Shown: positions 22,302 to 34,000, counted from the first letter of the stretch. The stretch is 64,000 nt of DNA from Panicum virgatum (GCF_016808335.1 NC_053148.1:43974930-44038929); one strand, 5' to 3'. Numbers and translations: made by a program. The notes: generated from the sequence alone by a model not told the origin.

Positions 22302-22800
22302 ATATATCTGATATTTATTTGTAATGAGATAGTTGTGGACCTCTTATTTGTATCCGATGTTTATGATTGTGCTAATTTACTTGTCATTTGTTTCTATAGA
22401 TACTATTGATGTGAACTTGTTATGTTTGGGGGTTCCATAATGCTCGTTAAATAAGGGAAGTTCTTGCGATTTTTTTTCGTGATTTAATGAAGGACAAATT
22501 AGGTGCGGTAGGAGTTAGCGGCCGAGATCCCGCCGACGATGAGGACGACTACACGTTCGAATAGCTCAAAATAGGAACTATAGTGTATCTAGCTGCGAAT
22601 ACGAGATCACAAGTTGCCACTGCTCAGCACGGCGATCACAGAATTTCCAAATATCGCATTCTTTGCCCAGACATATGTGACCCAATAGCAATGCACTTCC
22701 ACCATTTCAAAAAGATGTGAAAACACGACAACCACTCCAGTTTTTTTTTCATAATGGCGGCTAGGACTGGCTTTTTTCTGAATTTTTAGACTCAAATCAC
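22302..22800. other. MULE-1 3' non-coding interval
   Basis: AT-rich sequence after the PMD stop with no coding signal. It probably contains the 3' UTR and leads into the right terminal inverted repeat. Confidence 0.5.
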
Positions 22801-22804
22801 AAAG

Positions 22805-23086
22805 GGAATGGTGGCATACGGCGGGGGAGGGGCCCCTGTCGCCCCCCAACGGGCGACAGGCCCTGTCGCCCCAGGGGTGGGCGACAGCCCCTGTCGCCCA
22901 TTGGGGGGGCGACAGGCCCCTTTTTTTTTTCTCCAGAGACTTCGTTGCAAATTTGAAGAAAAAAAATTACACTTTGGGCCTGTCGCCCTATGGGAGGGCG
23001 ACCGGGGTATATTTTTGAAATTTTCCAAAACGAACATATATTTTTGAAATTCTATTTTTTTTTAAATATAAAAAAGAAAAAACCGC
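22805..23086. repeat. MULE-1 right terminal inverted repeat
   Basis: Inverse of the left end. It holds several CTGTCGCCC/GGGCGACAG pairs, GAGACTTCGTTGCAAATTTG, then GGGCGACCGGGGTATATTT and the AT-rich terminus ending AAAAAACCGC. Unlike the left end, it lacks the TATA box and leader-like GAGGAGAAG block. Confidence 0.75.
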
Positions 23087-23286
23087 TGTTAGCCTAGCCT
23101 ATGTTGGTAGCAAAAAATCCTCCTCTGTTCTGGGTCGTTGGCCTCCTGTGCGTCCTGCGCAGGCAACGTGACAACGTGCCAAGCATATCCGGTCCAAAAA
23201 AACCATATGGTTGTACATGATCATCGAAGTAAATGCTGAGGAATCCTATGCGTGTAAGTTGTGTGTGATTCCCTCTGGTTCAGGGT

Positions 23287-23619
23287 GTTTAGTTAGTGAA
23301 AATTTTTAGATCAAAGGTCACATCGATTATTTGACCAGATGTCGGGAGGACTTTTCGGGCACTAATTAAAAAACTAATTTCAGAACTCACTTGGAAATCA
23401 CGAGACGAATCTTTTGAGGCCTTTGACCGCGTCATTAGCACATGTAGGGTTACTGTAGCACTTATGCACTAATTAGGTTTAAAAGATTCGTCTCGTCATG
23501 TACATCCAAACTGTGTAATTAGTTTTGTTATTTAATTACATTTAGTGCTTCATACATGTATTTAAAGGGGAGGTGAAATTTTTTGGTTGAAATTTTTTGG
23601 GAACTAGACGCCCCTCAAA
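23287..23619. mobile_element. MITE
   Basis: It starts near GGGTGTTTAGTTAGTG and ends near GGGAACTAGACGCCCC. The interior blocks CACGAGACGAATCTTTTG and AAAAGATTCGTCTCGTC are inverted around GTTACTGTAGCAC. The interior is shared, inverted, with 24080-24372. Confidence 0.55.
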
Positions 23620-24079
23620 TTCTTGGCATGAAAATAAGCAGAGGAGCTCGGGTAAAAAGACGAGAAAGCGACCCATTCTTTTCTGGGACAACAACTGATC
23701 TCTGGGGCTGACCCTTGCAACCGAAAGTTTTGCTGCTTGCTTTCTCGTGCTCATCTTCTTTTCACCGTTTACCGCGGCCTCACCGGTAAAATATAGAAAG
23801 AAAAAAAAATTCACCACATAGGCTTGAAGAGTCGAGCAGACGGACCAACGATGTTACTGCTGTATTTTACTGCACATCACATTGTGTTACTACTGTTGCA
23901 AGTCAAAATTTTAAAAAAAAACGTCGGTTGATTGACAGGGTACCCGCAGGTAATTTCCCCTGCTGACTGCTCCTTTTGGGCTGTAGCTGTAGCTCGCTGC
24001 AGCTTGCAGTGACCTTCCAAACTGGAGCGTGCCTGCCTTGGCTCTGGCTGCACTGTTCGTCATTTGCGAACGGAGCGTG

Positions 24080-24372
24080 TGAACACATGTACGAAGCACT
24101 AAATATAATTAAATAATAAAACTAATTACATAGTTTGGATGTACATGACGAGACGAATCTTTTGAGCCTAATTAGTGCATGATTAGCCATAAGTGCTACA
24201 GTAACCCACATGTGCTAATGATGCGGTCAAAGGCCTCAAAAAATTCGTCTCGTGATTTTCAAGTGAGTTCTGAAATTAGTTTTTTAATTAGTGTCCGAAA
24301 AACCCTCCCGACATCTGGTCAAAGTGCTGACTTGACATCCAAAAAATTTTGAGGAAGAAACTAAACGGCCCC
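24080..24372. mobile_element. MITE, inverted relative of 23287-23619
   Basis: It contains ATGTACATGACGAGACGAAT, GTGCTACAGTAACCCACATG and CCTCCCGACATCTGGTCAAA. These are the reverse-complement counterparts of blocks in 23287-23619. It ends near AGAAACTAAACGGCCCC. Two copies in opposite orientation lie ~460 bp apart. Confidence 0.55.
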
Positions 24373-24682
24373 GAAACTGTCACGCACGGCGTTTTCTCTG
24401 TTGCAGTACATGTCTCTGTCAGAGTTTTCCCTTTATACGTATGAACACTGCTTAGTACGAGATTTGGTACGGTTCAGTGCTTCATAAAATCACGGCACTG
24501 CCAGAACACGGAAAGAGAGCCATGGACTTCGTAGTTTGCAAATGCCTTCTCTTTGAGTTTGCAAATGCTTCAATAGCAAACAAAAGCTTCTTTTTGAGCA
24601 GGTGGCTTGAATCCCGGCCTTCCTGATCAACGCCGAGGCGTCCAGGCAACATAAATGTTTCGTCAGCTGGAGGAAGGTGTTG

Positions 24683-25005
24683 TTTAGTTCATTTTGTATT
24701 TTTATATTTTTAGAAGGGAATCTTCAACATTTGAAATATTAAATATAGATTAATCACAAAACTAATTATAAATTTCGTTTGTAAACTACGAGATGAATCT
24801 AATGAGCTTAATTAATCTATCATTAGAGTATATTTATTATAGCATTGCTGTAGCAATTTAGTGTCTAATCACGTCCTAATTAGATTCATTAGATTCGTCT
24901 CGCGATTTACAATCTATTTGTGTAATGCGATTTATTTTTTGACTATATTTAGTACACCATGCAAGTGATTTACAAAAATTTTACATTTTACGTTACGGTG
25001 CCGTG
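24683..25005. mobile_element. MITE
   Basis: The left end is near TTGTTTAGTTCATTTT. Inverted interior blocks ACTACGAGATGAATCTAATG and TTAGATTCGTCTCGCGATT surround TTGCTGTAGCAATTTAG. It belongs to the same general GTAGCA-core MITE class as the others in this window; the TSD is unclear. Confidence 0.5.
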
Positions 25006-25298
25006 GCAGTTTCGGCCGTTCGTCTCATTTCTTTCCGTTGCAAATGTGATCTCTCCGAGAGCTCTTGTATAATTTTTTTCTAAATTTGAAGTTTTACAAA
25101 CTTTGTAAAAAATAGAAAACCTAGATCCCACGTGTCATACTCATTTATTATCTTATTCCCCACCTCCTCTCCTCTCGCTCCGTCGCCGACGAGCCCCAAT
25201 CACCGGCGGCACCACGGCTTGAGCGACCTCTAGTAGCGCTGCGAGTCTCCACGGTAGAACGTCATCTCGGCGAAGTAGATGCAGTTGCCGGCGACATC

Positions 25299-25632
25299 GG
25301 CCCTGTTTGGTTGCCTCTAGCACAAGTAGCACAAAAATTTTGACCAATAATTTTGGGTACTAAATAAAGTCAATTTATAAAACTAACTCCATAATCTTGC
25401 TCTACTTCGCGAGACGAACCTAATGAGGCATTTGACCGCACGATTAGAGGATGGTTACTGTAGCATCACTTAACCAATCATCGATTAATTACTGTCATTA
25501 GATTCGTCGTGAAAAGTTACAACTATCCGTGAAAATGTTTTGCAAATAAACTTCGTTTAGTACTCTATGCATATGAAATTTTTTTTTCGGAATTTGTGTG
25601 CTATGCTATGCTAGTGAAAATCAAACACGGCC
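25299..25632. mobile_element. MITE with ATC TSD inside the DUF295 relic
   Basis: Terminal inverted repeats GGCCCTGTTTGG and CAAACACGGCC are flanked by ATC at 25296-25298 and 25633-25635. Removing the element and one ATC restores a continuous reading frame (minus strand ...GCGDVAGNCIYF...). This supports both the boundaries and the host gene reading. Confidence 0.75.
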
Positions 25633-25743
25633 ATCGCCGCAGCCTGCCGCATCGGCGCACGCGATGGCGCTCCTCCCGGCGCAGTCCACGAACACGCTGT
25701 ACTCGCCGAGAGTGTCCACCTCCTCCCACCTCATGGTCCCATC

Positions 25744-26086
25744 CGCCTTGTTTGGATGTGGATTTCTAGCGCTAGTGAATAGTAAAAATATTTGACTACT
25801 AATTACGGCGTCAAATAAAATCAGTTTATAAAACCAACTTCAGAACCCCGCGCTAGTGACCCTGAAGAATCTAATGACGCCTTTGACCGCGCGTTAGAGG
25901 ATGATTACTGTAGCATCACTGTAGCAAATCATCGATTAATTACTATCATTAGATTCGTCGCGAAAAGTTACACACATCCCTAAAAACGTTTTACAAATAG
26001 ACTTTATTTAGTGCTTCATACATACATGAGATTTTTTTTTTGGAATATGTGCGCACTAGTTTTTCTAGCACATCCAAACAAGACCC
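25744..26086. mobile_element. MITE with CTTGTTTGGATGTG ends
   Basis: Left end CCTTGTTTGGATGTGG and right end CACATCCAAACAAGACC are inverted. The interior has GATGATTACTGTAGCATCAC and TTAGATTCGTCGCGAAAAG blocks, also present in 25299-25632. Its exact TSD was not resolved. It separates two pieces of the DUF295-type relic. Confidence 0.65.
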
Positions 26087-26885
26087 TTGTGCATCTCATG
26101 GGTCCGTAATGACCAGCAGCAGGAGCAGCTGCTCCCTGGCGACCACCAGGCGGGGCCCAAAGTTCCAGCTGTCGAACGTGGAGGCCTCGGAGAGGCCGGC
26201 GGCGGTCAGCATCTGGACCGCCGCCTCCTGGTCCGGCGCGGCAGCGGAACTCCAACAGCTGCGCGCGGTCGGTGACGCCGAGGACGCGGCCGCGGAAGTC
26301 GACGACGAACGCGACGAAGGAGGCCAAGTGGGGGAGGCGGTGGTGCGTCCACTCCGCGGCGCTGGGGTTGGCGGGCGGCGCGGCGCTCCGACGGGCCACG
26401 GGTGTGGGGCAGGAGGCGGGATGGACTGAGCATCTTTGCCTAGCGGCACCCTCTAGATAGAAGAAAATGAGATAGATAGCTTCTTTGTTGGATGAGGTTT
26501 TTTTATTTTTATTTTCTTTTTTTAACAAATTTATCTAAAATACAAGAACTTTTGAAGGTGCTCTAGTTATTAACCATTCCTGTCTCGTTTATTGCAAGGA
26601 AAATCATTATTAGATCCCCAGCAAATTGTACTTCAGTTACTTGCCAAACAAATTTACATCCCCATGTACAGTTGGGGGCATGATTACTAGCAGTAACATA
26701 CACTGACGGTTTCCATACCTTGGCCCATCGTTTCGAGAGGCCTCCCCAAATCCTACGGAAACGAAGTTTTACTATTAAATCTCTCCTAAATTTTGTACAG
26801 AAAACTTGCGTTCAGATTTCAGGAGCCCCCAAACTATACATGCAATCCACAGGCTTTCCGAGAGTCCACCTGCGAAATCTTCCAA

Positions 26886-27173
26886 GGGTGTGTTTAAATG
26901 CCCCAAAACCCCCCTTAAAATCCAAATTTTCCATCACATCTCCATCACATCAAAACATTAAATATATCAAATGATTCATGCATGGAGTACTAAATGTAGG
27001 TAAATAAAAAACTAATTGCATAGTTTTGATGTACGTTGCGAGACGAATCTTTTGAGCCTAATTAGTTCATGGTAGGACAATATTTACCACAAACAAACGA
27101 AAAATACTACTGTGTGTTACAGTGTCCGATGTGACTTTTATTTCTCAATTTTTCAGGGATCTAAACACAGCCC
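26886..27173. mobile_element. MITE just upstream of the tetraspanin gene
   Basis: It starts GGGTGTGTTTAAATGCCCC and ends GATCTAAACACAGCCCC. The interior (GTACGTTGCGAGACGAATC, CAAACAAACGAAAAATAC) matches the Tourist-like element at 8927-9196. It ends ~200 bp before the tetraspanin start codon, so it lies in or next to that gene's promoter. Confidence 0.65.
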
Positions 27174-27375
27174 CGAGAAAGAAACAAGAGCACGGGACGA
27201 AAAAGGAAGAAAGCCAAAAAGGAGCCTCCTTTCCGAGTTCAAAATTCGAAAACCACCATAAAAACCACCCCCAAGGCCAACCCATCCGTTCCGGCCGCAG
27301 GCAGAAGCGCACGCCCCCCTCGCCGCAGTTCCACCCCCACCCGAACCCCGAGGAGCGGCGGCGGCGGATTCGGCC

Positions 27376-30329
27376 ATGGTGCGGTGCAGCAACGGCCTCC
27401 TGGGCCTCCTGAACGCGGGCGTGCTGGTCCTGGCCGTCGTCGCGCTGGGCGGCGGCGCGTGGCTGAGCCACCGCGCCTCCACCGACTGCGAGCGGTTCCT
27501 CGAGCGGCCCGTCATCGCGCTGGGCGTGCTCCTCCTCGCGCTCTCCCTCGCGGGCCTGGCGGGGGCGCTCTGCCGCGCGTCCTGCCTCCTCTGGCTCTAC
27601 CTCCTCGCTCTCTTCCTCCTCATCGTGCTCCTCTTCGCATTCACCATCTTCGCCTTCGTCGTCACCAACCGCGGCGCCGGGTGGGTCGTCTCCGGCAGGG
27701 GGTACAAGGAGTACCGCCTCGGGGACTACTCCACCTGGCTGCAGCGGAGGGTCGAGAACGCCGGGAATTGGGCCAAGATCCGGAGCTGCCTCCAGGACGG
27801 CAAGGTCTGCCAGAAGCTTGGGGACAGGAAGGAGACGGTCACCCAGTTCGTCAACAGCAACCTCTCCCCGATCCAGGTCGATTCCTTATTTCCACTCCTT
27901 GCTCTAAATTTTCCTCTCTGGATTGTTGAATTTTACCAAAATTTCGATGGAGACTTCGTTGGCCAATGCGTTTTGGATTCTGGTGGTAACACTGCGAGGA
28001 AGGTTAGATTGCCCCTAGAGATTGGATTAGATTTTGGTGGCTTGAGTCGATTTATCTCCGGGAGATCACACATAGGTGCCTTCTCTTCTTGTTTTGTGGG
28101 AATCTCGTCCACGTCAGTCATCATAGTCTTACTGGACTTCCAGTCACTCGCGGAGGAACGTGCGGAAGCTGATTGCAATTTTTTTTTGTTCTGTTGTTAG
28201 AATCCACAAGGTTTTGCAAATGATGGGGGACAGGCTTATCTGTTAGGGCACATGGGGCTGGTACGGTTTGGTGAATTTTGCGTAGGTCGTAGGACCCTTA
28301 CAATAATAGTTAGATTCCATTTTTCACAAGGTTGTGCATGTGGCATTTCAGTTCATGTTAACTGTACCCCACGATTCGTATGCTGCATTTTCGATTAATT
28401 TGTCAATTCCTCTTGCATTATGCTTATAGTTACTGCAGTTACTTTCCACGATACAGTATAAGCAATTTCTGATTGCATTCCTATGTTACCAGCTTGTTTT
28501 GGTAGTTAATTCCTTTTACAAATCTTAGTGTGGCGCATTCACTAACCATAGATACAGCAAGCAAATGCAGACTGATGAATCGATGTCTCTGATGAATCTA
28601 TGCCACTGAATTTCACACATCCATGTAACTCGGTAACTGTCTAATTGTATGTTGTTCTGATGCAGCAAGAGCAATGTGACATAATCTTATAAATATCACT
28701 GTGTTGGTGAGACCTTTTTATCTTTTGCAACTAGGGATACACTGTTATTCTGGAGAATTTTTTTTATTGACCTTGTACCAAGAGGTACCACTGATTATAA
28801 CTTAGACAGGGTGTCGAATCCAAGTTATAATTGCGGTACCACTGGTACCTCTCCAAGGATGGTTAAGAAAAGTTCTTTTCTGAAATGTTTTACGTCTGGT
28901 ATTGATCTATCAATGAGATAGATGATGACTTACTGAACTGGCAGTCTTCCTTTTTTCTAGGGGTGTTTGTTTTAGATTTCCATGCTAGCTTTGCAAATTG
29001 CCAGTGCATGATGCCGACATTTATAGACCTTGCTTATCAATACAACATGTGGACCCCTCCCTGTTTTAAATGCAGTTCACTAGTGCTATACTTAACTCGA
29101 CCTATGTAAGAGATTACTATCTGCAATTGTCATGGTGTACTGCTAATCACATTTGGAGCACCTCTTATATGAAGTTCCTGCCATTTAAGGTTATTGTAAA
29201 CTTCTGCACTGCAATGTAGGAGTTGATAGTGTATTGGTTTGTGGAGCAGGGGTATAAGGGTATTCTTACATGCACACCATCATCTAGTTTATATAATCAA
29301 TGTGTCGACTTCAACCTTGACTTCATGACCTGAATGTTCATTAAGATTTAAGAGTACTGTCAGTTTTCCGTCCTTGAATATTTTTGGCTGCATTGCATGA
29401 TTTAGTATTTTTGGCTGTGCTATTTTCTGAAAGTTTTTTTTGGTGTTCTTGCCCCTGCTTTGAAGTGCAATTTTGGTTTTACCCTTATTTTTTTTAACTT
29501 TGTGATTTCACCCTTAAATTTTCCCTTGGTCTTTGCCCCTTTATTTTTTTAACAAGTCGTTGCCATTTTACCCTTGGTATTTGCGTATTTGCACCTGTTT
29601 TGACCGTTGACTTGGGGGTAAAATCGCATTGATGTGTGAATACTGAATAGTAAAGGGCAAAATCACAAAGTTTAAAAAATTAGGATAAAACCACAATTAC
29701 ACTTCAAAATAGGGTTAAGAACATAAATGTCCCTTTCTTTAATGCAACTTGTTTGCCAACATTTGGGATGCCAGTTTCTAGGTCTTTTCTGCAATGTCCC
29801 TTAATTTACAATTCCCTTGCAAATGCATACGTTCATCCTTGACATTTTCGTTCTCCTGATTTACTCAATGTGATGGCCTGCTGACCTTGCTATATTATAA
29901 TGTCCCATTCCTGAAACAAATCCTATTCAACCCAGTTGAATTTTGCTTGAACATTACATATTTTCATTCACTATAAAGAAACTGTTTTTTCTGCAGCTAA
30001 TACATCTATCTTATGTCCAGTCTGGATGCTGCAAGCCACCGACCGGCTGCAACTTCACCTACCAGAGCGAGACTGTCTGGATCAAACCCGCTGGCTTCAA
30101 CACTACCACCGACGATCCCGACTGCACCACATGGTCGAACGTCCAGACCGTGCTCTGCTATGACTGTATGGCGTGCAAGGCGGGCGTGCTCGCCAACCTG
30201 AAGAACGACTGGAAAAAGATCGCCACCGTCAACATTGTCTTCCTGATCTTCCTCATCGTCGTCTACTCCGTGGGGTGCTGCGCTTTCAGGAACAACCGGC
30301 AGGACAACTCGTACCCGGCCTGGAAGTAA
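27376..30329 (+). CDS. Tetraspanin (TET8/9-like)
   Basis: Two exons (27376-27876 and 30021-30329) join in phase at ATC-CAG/TCT-GGA to give 269 residues, the normal plant tetraspanin size. Membrane segments lie near residues 7-27, 43-66, 70-95 and 235-257. The large extracellular loop between segments 3 and 4 carries the plant signature SGCCKPP right at the exon junction, plus further paired cysteines (CNFT, CTTW, CYDCMAC). The C-terminal tail is short. Plant tetraspanins organise plasma-membrane microdomains and exosome-like vesicles; the specific role is not inferable. The 2.1-kb intron contains a MITE and a hairpin. Part of exon 1 and of the intron is duplicated at 34001-34395. Confidence 0.9.
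28768..28858. repeat. Inverted repeat in tetraspanin intron
   Basis: AGAGGTACCACTGATTATAA on the left pairs with TTATAATTGCGGTACCAC and GGTACCTCT on the right, across a short GACAGGGTG loop. It looks like a small fold-back remnant. No TSD was identified. Confidence 0.4.
29436..29736. mobile_element. MITE in tetraspanin intron
   Basis: The left arm (TTTGAAGTGCAATTTTGG, then AACTTTGTGATTTCACCC) and the right arm (GGGCAAAATCACAAAGTTT, then CCACAATTACACTTCAAAAT) are inverted over ~70 bp. The core mentions GCCCCTTTATTTTT and TTGACTTGGGGGTAAAAT. The outer boundary and TSD are approximate. Confidence 0.55.
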
Positions 30330-31157
30330 GGTGCGCGTGGCTATGTATAGGTTGTTAGGGTGTGTAATTGTGTCGCGGTGTGGTCTTATGTGTCAACCGT
30401 CAGTAGTTGATGCTTGCTAGTATGTTGCTCTGAGCTCTCGAACGTGAAATGATGTGTGAATGGTGCTAATCAAGATATGTCGAAAATTTGTCTGTCCACC
30501 AGCTGTTCTTGGCTCGAGGTTTAACGCTTCTATTCGAAATTTCAGTGCTGAACACTGCATGGATTCGTGCAGGGAAATTCTTGTCGATTTTGCTGGATGA
30601 AACGTCAAAAAAAAGTAGGATGCTCATCGAAAGAAGTACAGGTATGTTGCTACTGTCTTGATTGCAAGCAACCGACCAAAATTTCACAGCATTTTGTTCA
30701 TCAGCGGGAATGTTCTACTAAGCATGAAGCACAAGAGAACACCTCATCACCACCTTATAAAGGGAACATATCAGGCGCAAACCAACCTCTCCGTGCAAAC
30801 CATGCAAACTCTTGATATGTTCCTCTTATAAATCGTAGGACTAAACTATCGTCAGATTTGAGGCTTGGGCCTTTGGGACTGTGAAAGACAGTACGACCAT
30901 TGTTTGGGTGTTGCCAAGTGACAAGTGTGATGCAAACATACTAGCACTGTACATCGGCAGCACCGAAAAAACTTTTGTTTGCATTTCATCAATGGAATTG
31001 GTTGGAACCAAAAACAAAGTTGTCTGTTGAATAGCAGATTTTTGTATTGTCCCTTCTGGCTGACTGACGAAAGGAATTTCTTTGGGTTCTCTAGATTTAT
31101 TGGTTTGTTTGTCCAGAATGAATTGTTTACATAGTCCATCCATCGCTCCATTTGGCT
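30330..31157. other. Tetraspanin 3' UTR and intergenic sequence
   Basis: The first several hundred bases should be the tetraspanin 3' UTR; a clear poly(A) signal was not pinned down. The rest shows no recognisable gene on either strand. Confidence 0.5.
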
Positions 31158-31166
31158 TTGGCACAC

Positions 31167-31262
31167 GGAGACATCTCTGGTGCAATCACGGAACTGGTGA
31201 AATCACCGTGCAATCCGACTAAAAAGTTTCACCAGTTCCGTGATTGCACCAGATATGTCTCC
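31167..31262. mobile_element. 96-bp hairpin mini-element with perfect 9-bp TSD
   Basis: Two 36-bp arms (31167-31202 and 31227-31262) are reverse complements with a single mismatch, separated by a 24-bp loop. They start GGAGACATCTCTGG and end CCAGATATGTCTCC. The flanks are identical 9-bp repeats TTGGCACAC at 31158-31166 and 31263-31271. The 9-bp TSD suggests a Mutator-type mini fold-back insertion. It lies 151 bp upstream of the RNase P start codon, so it may be in the promoter or 5' UTR. If transcribed, it would form a near-perfect stem. Confidence 0.8.
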
Positions 31263-31413
31263 TTGGCACACAACTAAGATCAATTTTCCAAACGCTTTTG
31301 CAAGGAAGCAAAGGACCCAACCCAACCCAATCCAGCAAAACCCAATCCAAGCCCATCCACGGCGCCTTGTTTCATCCCCGCCCGGTCTCGGCTGCCCTCC
31401 GCGCCGCCGCGCC

Positions 31414-33871
31414 ATGCGTGTCGCCGCGGCGGCGGCGGGGGCCCTCCGCCCCACGGCCGCCACCCTCCTCCTCTTCTCCCCGCCGCACCAGCACCGACGC
31501 CTCCTATCGCTCCACCGCCGCGCCACCCAGCACCTCCCCTTCGCCCGCCGGCGCCGCGACTCTTACTCCTCCACCGCCACGGCCGCCGCCCCGATCCCGA
31601 AGCAGGAGGACGCCGGCGGTGCCGGAGGCGAAGCGGAAGGAAAGGCCGCTCGCCGCCGCCGCGCCCGCGATTCCCCCGAGGGTAACCTCCGCCACCAGCT
31701 CGACATGTGCTCCCGCAACGCCGACCTCACCACCGCCCTCCGCCTCTACGACGCCGCCCTCTCCCCGGACTCCCCCGTCCCGCTCTCCCTCCACCACTAC
31801 AACTGCCTGCTCTACCTATGCTCCAACGCCGCCGCCTCCGACCCCGACAGCTCCGCCGACGCCGCCCAGCGCGGCTTCGACATCTTCGCCAGGATGGAGG
31901 CCGAGGGCGTCCAGCCCAACGAAGCCACCCTCACCAGCGTCGCGCGCCTCGCCGCCGCCACGCGCGACCCGGCCATGGCCTTCTCCGTCGTCCGCCGCAT
32001 GGCCACTGCGGGCATCCCGCCGCGCCTCCGCTCCTACGGCCCGGCCCTCTTCGCATACTGCGAAGCCAAAGACGCCGACGGGGCCCAGCAGGTCGAGGCC
32101 CACATGGACGCCTCTGGCGTCGTGCCTGAGGAGCCCGAGCTCGCCGCGCTGCTCCGCGTCAATGCGGACAAGGGCAGGGCCGATGAGGTGTACAGGCTCC
32201 TGCACAGGACGCGCGCCCTCGTCAGGCAGGTCTGCGACACGACCGCCCAGGTCGTCGAGGCCTGGTTCCGGTCCGACGCGGCGTCGGAAGCGGGGGTGGA
32301 CAAGTGGGATCCCAGGAAGGTCAAGGAGGGCGTCATCAAGGGCGGCGGCGGCTGGCATGGCCAGGGATGGCTTGGCAAGGGGCCATGGAGCGTTGACTGG
32401 AGCGAGATGGACAAGAACGGAACATGCCAACGCTGCGGGGAGAGGCTTGTCTGCATAGACATTGATCCATCGGAGACTGAGAACTTTGCGAATTCCCTCA
32501 CCGAACTGGCCATCAAGCGTGAGGCCAAGGATGATTTCCTCAGCTTTCAGGTTTCTCTTCGACACTTCAATCCATTTTCTTCATCCTCCTCTACTACTCA
32601 CAACATACTCCTCCATTCCAACGTTGTAATTCTTCTCTTTCTAACTGAGGACCTCATATCTCCAGAGCTGGCTACGTCGCCATGGACTATTTGATGCTGT
32701 TATAGATGCTGCTAATGTAGGCCTTTACAATAGTAAAACTTTCAGTTTTTCTCAGGTATAAGGCTTCTGTTCAGCCAAGCAGTGTAAAATTATGATCCGA
32801 TCCTTTTTGACACAAAGGCAGGCAGGCAGACAGAGCTAACTGCCAATATCGGATCTCTTTCCTTGCAGGTGAACTCTGTTGTAAATGCTATACAGAGAGT
32901 AACTAAATCAAAGAAGTTGCCACTGATCATTTTGCACATGCACCGTGTAAATGGTGGTAATGCAAAAGCTCCATACAACCAGAAGATTCTAGAGAGTTGG
33001 AGGAAAGCTGGAGCTTTGTATGCTACCCCTCCTGGTTCCAATGATGATTGGTAAGCACCTTCTTCCTTTCTGCTTAGCAATAGTAAATTCATTCATATGA
33101 AGTAAAACCTTTTGAGCTGGATCATGTACCCATAAATGGTAGGGAGTGGACTGTCTTGAGGGAGTGATTTAGGGTATGCTATTGTTTGCTTACCCCGTTT
33201 GAAGGATCAGTATTGTTTTAACACGTGATCTTTTTATATATTTTTTCCATATCTACAAACTATTTCTTCCTTTTCTGCTGCAGGTATTGGCTGTATGCGG
33301 CTGTCAGTTGCCGATCGTTGCTTGTTACAAATGATGAGATGCGAGACCACTTGTTTCAACTACTTGGCACTAGTTTCTTTCCCAGGTGGAAAGAGAAACA
33401 TCAGGTTTGTTTCCTACAAAAAGCCATGAATTCTCTATTGTCTAGAAGTCGAAGCTGTTCCACATAAAGAGCACAAAAAACTCGCTCATAATTTCAGGCA
33501 TTGTACAACAAAGACATTCTCTGTATCTTTTGCTCTCTTTTATCTTTCCCTATCAAAGTTTCAATGTGAATGACCTATGCAACTCAATGCAGGTCAGACT
33601 AACTTTCTCGAAGCGTGGCCCTACTCTTCATTTGCCGCCTCCTTATTCAATTGTTATTCAGGTGACGAATCTAAATGCAAAATCTGTACAAATTCTATAT
33701 TCCTCTGATGATTAATCATGCATGAAAATAGTTGAACAGTACAGTCACTGTTATTACCCTCGTATGTTGTAGGAATCTGAAGATGGAAGCTGGCATGTAC
33801 CAACGACAGCTGGTGATGATATTGAAAAGCCGCGGCAGTGGATTTGCTCTACAAGAAAATCTTCCAAGTAG
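31414..33871 (+). CDS. PRORP1: Proteinaceous RNase P (PRORP1-like)
   Basis: Six exons (31414-32550, 32666-32755, 32869-33050, 33284-33404, 33593-33661, 33773-33871) join in frame to 565 residues, close to Arabidopsis PRORP1. The N-terminal region is Arg/Ala-rich and looks like an organelle transit peptide. Next are pentatricopeptide-type helical repeats (about 95-300). A bipartite zinc site is formed by C338, C341, H541 and C558. The NYN metallonuclease domain has Asp at 393 (VIDAANVG), 468/469 (SNDDW) and 487 (TNDEM). In the family this enzyme removes 5' leaders from pre-tRNAs without RNA, in mitochondria and plastids for PRORP1. All catalytic positions are present, so it looks functional. 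An in-frame ATG at 31240 exists, but 31414 gives the expected N-terminus. Confidence 0.94.
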
Positions 33872-34000
33872 ATGGGACATGGATTTCATTATAACTGGTT
33901 GCACATATGCTGAAGTAGCCAAATACTGATATTCTGGTGTCAATATTGCCTTGGTACTTATTGAGCTCTGAACAGAAGAAATAGATGCACTACCCAAATG

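Larger units (their letters stand above)
16313..23086 (+). mobile_element. MULE-1: Mutator-like DNA transposon with plant-mobile-domain gene
   Basis: The 6.77-kb element is bounded by 9-bp TSDs TGCTAGCCT (16304-16312) and TGTTAGCCT (23087-23095), one mismatch. Its termini are GCCGTTTTTTTC on the left and GCGGTTTTTTC (reverse complement) on the right. The long terminal inverted repeats contain ATTTCAAAAATA blocks and many GTCGCCC/GGGCGAC motifs. Inside, on the plus strand, are a MULE transposase gene (17175-19810) and a plant-mobile-domain gene (19951-22301), both carrying disabling changes. A closely related element in opposite orientation is at 43372-49481. The 9-bp TSD, long TIRs and MULE-type transposase together identify the superfamily. 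Confidence 0.92.
25150..26450 (-). pseudogene. F-box/DUF295-type gene relic split by two MITEs
   Basis: Read on the minus strand, three pieces (about 26450-26086, 25745-25633 and 25298-25160) line up as the C-terminal DUF295-type domain seen in many grass F-box-like proteins. They contain FRGRVLGVTDRAQLLEF, then FDSWNFGPRLVV with a Leu-rich LLLLL block, then VDTLGEYSVFVDCAGRSA, then NCIYFAEMTFYRGD. The first two blocks are in different frames, so there is at least one frame break. Two MITEs (25299-25632 and about 25744-26086) separate the pieces. No F-box is visible upstream. This is a dead gene; the family call rests on motif order. Confidence 0.6.

Noticed and set aside
30841..31185. Minus-strand 114-codon frame before the RNase P gene
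   Set aside because: Unrecognised sequence whose start lies in the hairpin insertion; no splice or domain support.
31240..31413. Upstream in-frame ATG of the RNase P gene at 31240
   Set aside because: It lies inside the right arm of the hairpin insertion, so it cannot be the ancestral start; the ATG at 31414 gives a normal transit peptide.
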